Shown piece after piece: positions 1 through 4,061 of a stretch of 9,041 nt of DNA. The notes under the pieces are model-generated. The model was not told the DNA's origin, did no database searches, and worked only from the letters and a program-made list of their open reading frames with translations. The translations under genes were made by a program, and so were the position numbers. Numbering within the stretch: position 1 is the stretch's first letter; every line of letters starts with the position of its first letter. The DNA is from JBEKZQ01 sp049509675. GTDB lineage: Bacteria > Planctomycetota > Planctomycetia > Pirellulales > Thermoguttaceae. The stretch spans positions 1 through 9,041 of the forward strand of contig JBEKZQ010000258.1 in the NCBI GenBank assembly GCA_049509675.1, written 5' to 3'.

Positions 1-46
1 GTTCATGGCTGGATCTCGGCGTTTGTAACAGATGGAGGGGATTATC

Positions 47-104
47 GTAGGACGGATTGCCAATCCATCCCTTTCTTGTAAGACGGATTGCCAATCCGTC
101 CTAC
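47..104. repeat. Nested palindromic repeat, GGATTGCCAATCC type
   Basis: Two copies of a GGATTG-C-CAATCC hairpin (54-66 and 85-97) lie 31 bases apart. The second extends to nine-base arms (82-100). The outer ends also pair: 13 bases at 47-59 (GTAGGACGGATTG) are the exact reverse complement of 92-104. The unit can therefore fold as one long hairpin or as two small ones. It lies 47 bases beyond the stop codon of the radical SAM gene, in the 151-base non-coding left edge. It could stabilise the 3' end of the transcript, but there is no T-tract, so it is not a classical intrinsic terminator. It looks like one copy of a dispersed family, which cannot be confirmed from one window. Confidence 0.85.
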
Positions 105-151
105 CGGCAATTGGCAAAGTCGTTGTTTTGCGGCTCCTCGTGCAATGGCGA

Positions 152-1591
152 TCAGAACAGGCCGGCGATGCGGGCCAACACCGCGGCGCGGACCCGCCGC
201 AAGGAATGATACACGCGGGGATGACAGCGCATCAGGTAAGCGCTCAGCCGCCGGCGCCGGAGCGGCCAGCCGCTCGCGTCGGCCGGATGCGGCAGCAACG
301 GATCGACCGCCGCTCGCTGCGGCCGGCGCACGTCTTCGCCCAGGGCGATCGACTTGTAGAGCATGGTGGTGAGGAACTCGTAATCGGGGCCCTGGATCTT
401 GGGCTCGTAGGTGTTCCGCCGGAAATCGCTGTGGCTCTTGATCAGGTGGATGCCGCGCTGGGCGCCCCAGGCGTACAGGTCGCTGCCCGGGTGCGGCGTG
501 TAGAAGGCCGGCGAGCAGTGGTAGGGCTGGATCTCTTCCAACATGCTGTAGGTCTCCAGGACTTCTTCCTTGGTTTCCGTGGGCAGGCCCAGCATGTAGT
601 TGGCCCAGATCTTGATGCCGCGCTCGCGGCAGATCTTGGCGGCCAACAAGTTCTGCCGGCGGGTGCAACCCTTGCGAAGGAACTTCAGCACGCGGTCGGA
701 GCCGCTCTCGAAGCCGATGATGAACAGCCGCAGGCCGGCCTCGTACAAAGCATCGACCATTTCCGGGTTGCGGCAGATGATGTCGGCCCGGGATTGGCCC
801 ACGAACGGCTGCCGGAATCCTTCCGCGCGGAGCCGGCGGCAGAACTCCAACACCCAGGCGCGATCCTCCGTAATGCAGTCGTCGTGGATCATGAACGAGT
901 TGAAGTGCAGCTTTCCTTCCAGGTACGCGAGCTCCTTGACGACGTTCTCCACGCTGCGGCGCCGCACCTGGGGGCCGAAAATCATCTTCTCGGCCGGTTG
1001 ACAATCGCTGCAATTGTAGAGACAGCCGCGGCCGGCGATCAACGTCACGAAAGGCGGGGGCAGAAAGGCCACGAACGGCGCCTCGGCCGAGCGGAACAGA
1101 TCGCGGTCGGCCCAGGGACCGTCGTCCAGGTTCTGCATGCGCCGGCCTTGCACCACGCGCGGCAGCGGTTTGCCCGCGGCCAGGTCGGCCAGCAGGCGGG
1201 GAAAGGTAGTCTCCCCCTCGCCCTGGACGATCACGTCGAAGCAATCTTCCCGTTGGAGTTCCTCGGGACAGATCGAGGCGTGCGGTCCGCCCACGAAGAT
1301 GCGGGCCTCCGGTCGCCGGGCGCGGATCGAGCGCGCCGAGCGCAGCACGGCGTCGTAATCGACGCTCATCATGGTGATGCCGAAGGCGGCCGCCCCGCAC
1401 CCCGCCGCCTGCCGGGCGAAATCGTCCCAGCCGGTCATGCGGCGCAGGTCCAGGAGCACCACCTCATGTCCCGCCTGCTTGGCGGCGCTGGAGAGGATCG
1501 CCAGGCCGTGGTTCATCCACGAGCCTTCGTTGCCCACGAGCGAATTGAAGCCGCTTTCGGTAATCCCCGGGTAGACCAAGGCGATTTTCAT
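152..1591 (-). CDS. B12-binding-domain radical SAM protein
   Basis: The 479-residue product has the architecture of cobalamin-binding-domain radical SAM enzymes (BchE/methyltransferase-like group). Residues 1-140 form a Rossmann-like B12-binding domain, with MKIALVYPG at the start, the VGGPHAS segment near 100-106 and VQGEGE at 122-127. The radical SAM core follows, with the 4Fe-4S motif CxxxCxxC at C190, C194 and C197, then ESGSD near 295-299 and MLGLPTET near 333-340. The cobalamin-ligating DxHxxG motif is not evident near residues 48-56, so cobalamin may bind without a histidine ligand, or not at all. The C-terminal 60 residues are basic and lack known motifs. Start: ATG at 1591 with GGAG seven bases upstream; the gap to the previous gene is 28 bases. 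Last gene of the visible operon. Family members methylate, cyclise or rearrange unactivated carbons; the substrate here is unknown, and a glycan or lipid-carrier modification is only inferred from context. Confidence 0.93.
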   Translation of the reverse strand: MKIALVYPGITESGFNSLVGNEGSWMNHGLAILSSAAKQAGHEVVLLDLRRMTGWDDFARQAAGCGAAAFGITMMSVDYDAVLRSARSIRARRPEARIFVGGPHASICPEELQREDCFDVIVQGEGETTFPRLLADLAAGKPLPRVVQGRRMQNLDDGPWADRDLFRSAEAPFVAFLPPPFVTLIAGRGCLYNCSDCQPAEKMIFGPQVRRRSVENVVKELAYLEGKLHFNSFMIHDDCITEDRAWVLEFCRRLRAEGFRQPFVGQSRADIICRNPEMVDALYEAGLRLFIIGFESGSDRVLKFLRKGCTRRQNLLAAKICRERGIKIWANYMLGLPTETKEEVLETYSMLEEIQPYHCSPAFYTPHPGSDLYAWGAQRGIHLIKSHSDFRRNTYEPKIQGPDYEFLTTMLYKSIALGEDVRRPQRAAVDPLLPHPADASGWPLRRRRLSAYLMRCHPRVYHSLRRVRAAVLARIAGLF

Positions 1592-1598
1592 GCGTGTG

Positions 1599-1602
1599 CT
1601 CC
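1599..1602 (-). promoter_or_regulatory. Ribosome binding site of the radical SAM gene
   Basis: GGAG on the minus strand lies seven bases before the ATG at 1591, inside the 28-base gap after the methyltransferase stop codon. It supports this start and independent translation initiation. Confidence 0.6.
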
Positions 1603-1619
1603 GTGATCTTCTTTACGAT

Positions 1620-3047
1620 TTACCCATCGGCGCCGGGCGGAACTGCTTGCGACGGCTGAGTTTGGGCGCCACTGCTGGCTTGTCCAGCAGTACCCGCCTT
1701 CTGCATGATGGAAACGGTCGACCTTGATAATGCGTTGCCAGCGGCCGCAGCGTTTCTTGCGGTTGGCCGACACTGCTGGGCAAGCCAGCCGTGGCACCCG
1801 GAGCGGACCCATCGCGCCATGCGAATGGGCAACCGCTTCTCCAAACTCTCCAAACGCGTCGTCAATGCCTCGACGATCGCCTGGGTGTCGGCCAGCCGCG
1901 TCTCGCGGTCGGCGACGATGCCTTCCAGGCTGCCCGCGTGCCGCTGGAGGCTGCGGATCTGCTGGTCGCGTTGGGCGACGACCATTCCCAGGTTGCGGAT
2001 GTGATTGTCCAGCCCCTGACGCTGCCGGTCGCGCTCGGCGACCATGTTCTCCAGATCGGAAGCCTTGCTTTGGAGTTTCACGATCTGCTCTTGCCGGTCG
2101 CCGCAGTATTCGTCGCACAAGGCATGGAGCTTCATCTTGCCCTGGAGGTTCACGATCTGTTGTTGCCGGTCGGCGACGATCTGCTCGAAGTGCCCGATCT
2201 GTTCGTTCTTCCGCTGCAAAATCACGCGGCACGCGCGCAGCGCGGCCTCGCCCGCCGTAAGGTTCAGTTCAGCGGCCGGGTTATCCAAGCCGAGACGCTT
2301 CGCCGAGCAGGGAGCGTCAGCCTGCTGTTTACCCAGCATCACCAGAAAACTCTGGCAGCACTCCAGCGGCAGCGGCGGGACCACGGCGCCCACGCGGCGG
2401 AGACCGTAGTCCGGATACTGCGGCCCGAGCGTCAGCTCGTAGGCGGCCGAATCGTGAAGCATGACAAAGCCGTTGCCGGAGAGCGGGTCGCCGGGAAACG
2501 ATAACTGACTGACGCCGCAGAGCTGCCGCGAGTCCCACAAGTCCAATGCCACGGCATTCAATTCGGCGGCACGGTACTCGCGCACGTGGCGGCGGTAGAG
2601 CGGCGTGCGGTCGTCCCCGCAGGCGCGCGAGTACAGATCGAAATTGGGCGTGCTGAAAATGAACGTGCCGCCTTCGGCCAGCACGCGGAACACGGCTTGC
2701 TGCAGCGCGGCCGGGTCGTCGAGATGCTCGATCAGCTCCAGGGCCAGGACCACGTCGAAGCGGCCGGCCCACTCGGCCGGCAGGTCCAAGGCATCGCGCT
2801 GGACGAAGCGGGCGTTGGGGAGCCGGCTGCCCGGCCCGCCGCTCCAAACGTCCTGATGGTCCAGGGCCACGATTTCGGCCGCGTCGGCCAAGAGGGCCGT
2901 GCCCTCGCCCGCCGCCGCGCCGATTTCCAACACGCGCTTTCCCCGGCACGGCCCGCGCACCAGCGCGTAACGAAACACGGTCATCGCCGAATCGCGCTCA
3001 GGCCAGTAGCGCGCCAGGGGCAGGAATTCCAACAGTGGCTCGGTCAT
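1620..3047 (-). CDS. Class I SAM-dependent methyltransferase with C-terminal coiled coil (WbdD-like layout)
   Basis: 475 residues from the ATG at 3047. Residues 35-135 are a class I methyltransferase fold: motif I VLEIGAAAGEGT (39-50), acidic residue D63, RDALDLP (84-90), ALELIEHLDDP (102-112) and FSTPN (131-135). From about 276 to 405 the protein is a long polar coiled coil built on a 21-residue repeat with the consensus VA(D/E/Q)R. The last 70 residues are basic, then Ala/Gly/Ser/Gln-rich, and partly encoded by palindromic repeats. It follows the ABC exporter genes, where E. coli O9a has WbdD, a glycan-capping enzyme whose coiled coil sets chain length. By analogy it may methylate the growing end of an exported glycan, but no kinase domain is present and the substrate is unknown. 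Start choice: GGAGG eight bases upstream. An in-frame ATG at 3143 also has a good site (GAGG, six bases away) and would add 32 residues encoded by the inverted repeat at 3061-3139. TAA stop at 1620. Confidence 0.92.
   Translation of the reverse strand: MTEPLLEFLPLARYWPERDSAMTVFRYALVRGPCRGKRVLEIGAAAGEGTALLADAAEIVALDHQDVWSGGPGSRLPNARFVQRDALDLPAEWAGRFDVVLALELIEHLDDPAALQQAVFRVLAEGGTFIFSTPNFDLYSRACGDDRTPLYRRHVREYRAAELNAVALDLWDSRQLCGVSQLSFPGDPLSGNGFVMLHDSAAYELTLGPQYPDYGLRRVGAVVPPLPLECCQSFLVMLGKQQADAPCSAKRLGLDNPAAELNLTAGEAALRACRVILQRKNEQIGHFEQIVADRQQQIVNLQGKMKLHALCDEYCGDRQEQIVKLQSKASDLENMVAERDRQRQGLDNHIRNLGMVVAQRDQQIRSLQRHAGSLEGIVADRETRLADTQAIVEALTTRLESLEKRLPIRMARWVRSGCHGWLAQQCRPTARNAAAAGNALSRSTVSIMQKAGTAGQASSGAQTQPSQAVPPGADG
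1671..1691. repeat. CACTGCTGG-family palindrome inside the methyltransferase tail
   Basis: ACTGCTGG (1671-1678) and CCAGCAGT (1684-1691) are perfect eight-base arms around a CTTGT loop, followed by ACCCGCC. It lies in the last 25 codons of the methyltransferase and encodes a Gly/Ala/Ser/Gln-rich stretch (AGTAGQASSGA). It resembles the copies at 1771 and 5038. Confidence 0.8.
1771..1793. repeat. Second CACTGCTGG-family palindrome inside the methyltransferase tail
   Basis: CACTGCTGG (1771-1779), a GCAAG loop and CCAGCCGTG (1785-1793) pair with one mismatch and are followed by GCACCC. It shares its sequence with the copy at 1671 but is read in a different frame (SGCHGWLAQQCR). This suggests insertion of mobile or amplifying repeats rather than protein-level duplication. 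Confidence 0.78.
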
Positions 3048-3055
3048 TTTTGGTT

Positions 3056-3060
3056 CCTCC
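3056..3060 (-). promoter_or_regulatory. Ribosome binding site deciding the methyltransferase start at 3047
   Basis: GGAGG stands eight bases before the ATG at 3047, just on the gene side of the inverted repeat at 3061-3139. The spacing is good and the protein that follows begins like a complete domain, so this start is preferred over the in-frame ATG at 3143. Confidence 0.65.
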
Positions 3061-3139
3061 GGGGAAAAGGGGACAGGCACCTTTTGCCGGAACGGCCCTA
3101 CGGGTGCTTCGCACAAAAGGTGCCTGTCCCCTTTTCCCC
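3061..3139. repeat. 79-base element with perfect 26-base inverted arms
   Basis: Left arm 3061-3086 and right arm 3114-3139 are exact reverse complements over 26 bases (core AAAAGGGGACAGGCACC). The 27 bases between them hold two potential small hairpins: GCCG-GAA-CGGC at 3086-3096 and GTGC-TTC-GCAC at 3104-3114, each sharing its outermost base with an arm. The RNA or single-stranded DNA could form a long stem topped by two small stems. It occupies most of the 108-base gap between the permease and methyltransferase genes, or part of the coding sequence if the ATG at 3143 is used. Its form fits a REP- or MITE-like non-autonomous element; no transposase is present in the window. Confidence 0.92.
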
Positions 3140-3146
3140 TCATCGT

Positions 3147-3153
3147 TCACCTC
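3147..3153 (-). promoter_or_regulatory. Alternative ribosome binding site (ATG at 3143)
   Basis: GAGGTGA precedes an ATG at 3143, with GAGG six bases from the start. Translation from it would run in frame through the inverted repeat into the methyltransferase, adding 32 residues. It may be the original start of the gene, displaced when the repeat arrived, or it may still be in use. Confidence 0.5.
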
Positions 3154-3155
3154 GA

Positions 3156-4061
3156 TTACATCACGTCGGCAAAGGCGTGCTTGCTCTTCATGAAGAACAC
3201 GTAGCCCAATTGAAACACCAGCAACGAGAACAGCAGGCCCAGCATGAGCCAGGTCAGGTTGGGAACGCGGCCCCACATGGCCGCCCCGCGCATCATTTCC
3301 ACCAAGGAGGTGAGCGGATTGATCTTCAGCAGTTTGCGATACGGCTCGGGCACGTTGGAGATCGGATAGACGATGGGCGTCAGAAAGAACAGCACTTGCA
3401 CCAGGATCGTCACCGCGTGCGAGATATCGCGCAAGAAGACGCCCAGCGCCGCCAGGAACCAGGAGACGCCCAAGGTGATCAACACCAACGGCACCACCGG
3501 CAGCAGCGCCAGCACGATGGTCCAGTGGCCCATGTCCGTCAGCAACAGGATTGCGGCCAACAGGATGACCAGCGACGCGCCGGCCCGCAGCAACACCTGC
3601 ACCAGGCTGACCAGCGGCAGCACCTCCAGGGGGAAGACGGTTTTCTTGACGAAGCTGGCGCCCTGCAACACCACCATGGGTGCCACGGCCACCGCCTCGC
3701 TGAAAATGCTGAAGAAAACCAGGCCGCAGAACAGGGCCAGGGCAAACTTCAGCCGGCTCTCGCCGTTGCCGTCACTCCAGCGGGCCCGAAATACGATCTG
3801 GAACACGAAGGTGTAAACCGCCAGGTGCAACAGGGGCGTGCAAAAAGTCCAGGCCAGCCCCAGCAGCGAGCCCTGATAACGCTGTCGCAGTTCGCGCCAC
3901 GCCAACTGCCAGACCAACTCGCGGTGTCGCCACAGACCGCGGACCGTATGCCGCGGATCGAGATAACGCCAGGCGTTTTCGCCCGCGGCCGAGATCAGCA
4001 CCGTGGGCGGCCCGGCGGCGTCAGGCAAGAGGGAAGCGTCATGTATGTCGTGGTCGATCAT
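3156..4061 (-). CDS. ABC-2 type polysaccharide exporter permease (Wzm/TagG/KpsM family)
   Basis: The 301-residue integral membrane protein is the channel half of a polysaccharide ABC exporter. Family features in order: an interfacial N-terminal helix and the motif WRELRQRYQGSLLGLAW (55-71); about six hydrophobic segments (roughly 68-92, 107-130, 146-174, 180-210, 215-235, 270-291); FVKKTVFPLEVLPL (137-150); YPISNVP (232-238) before KINPLTSLVEMMR (246-258); and the usual charged C-terminus. Length is about normal for the family. The start at 4061 overlaps the stop of the ATPase gene by four bases (ATGA), a sign of translational coupling and of a shared complex. A longer in-frame start at 4205 would add 48 Arg/Gly-rich residues read from inside the ATPase gene and is rejected. 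Its ATPase partner is the gene immediately upstream. Substrate inferred: a lipid-linked glycan made by the neighbouring glycosyltransferases. Confidence 0.95.
   Translation of the reverse strand: MIDHDIHDASLLPDAAGPPTVLISAAGENAWRYLDPRHTVRGLWRHRELVWQLAWRELRQRYQGSLLGLAWTFCTPLLHLAVYTFVFQIVFRARWSDGNGESRLKFALALFCGLVFFSIFSEAVAVAPMVVLQGASFVKKTVFPLEVLPLVSLVQVLLRAGASLVILLAAILLLTDMGHWTIVLALLPVVPLVLITLGVSWFLAALGVFLRDISHAVTILVQVLFFLTPIVYPISNVPEPYRKLLKINPLTSLVEMMRGAAMWGRVPNLTWLMLGLLFSLLVFQLGYVFFMKSKHAFADVM

Noticed and set aside
1..46. Start of a further minus-strand gene (ATG at 6)
   Set aside because: Only two codons would lie inside the window and no convincing ribosome binding site precedes them.
47..104. 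CRISPR-like or intrinsic-terminator interpretation of the paired repeats
   Set aside because: Only two units are present, with no regular spacer series, and no T-tract follows the hairpins on either strand.
32..1606. Long plus-strand open frame (524 codons) opposite the radical SAM gene
   Set aside because: It mirrors the codon structure of the minus-strand gene in GC-rich DNA. The translation has no domain signature, while the opposite strand carries clear catalytic motifs.
3061..3139. Insertion sequence
   Set aside because: The element is far too short to encode a transposase and no target-site duplication is evident at its ends, so it is called a palindromic repeat instead.
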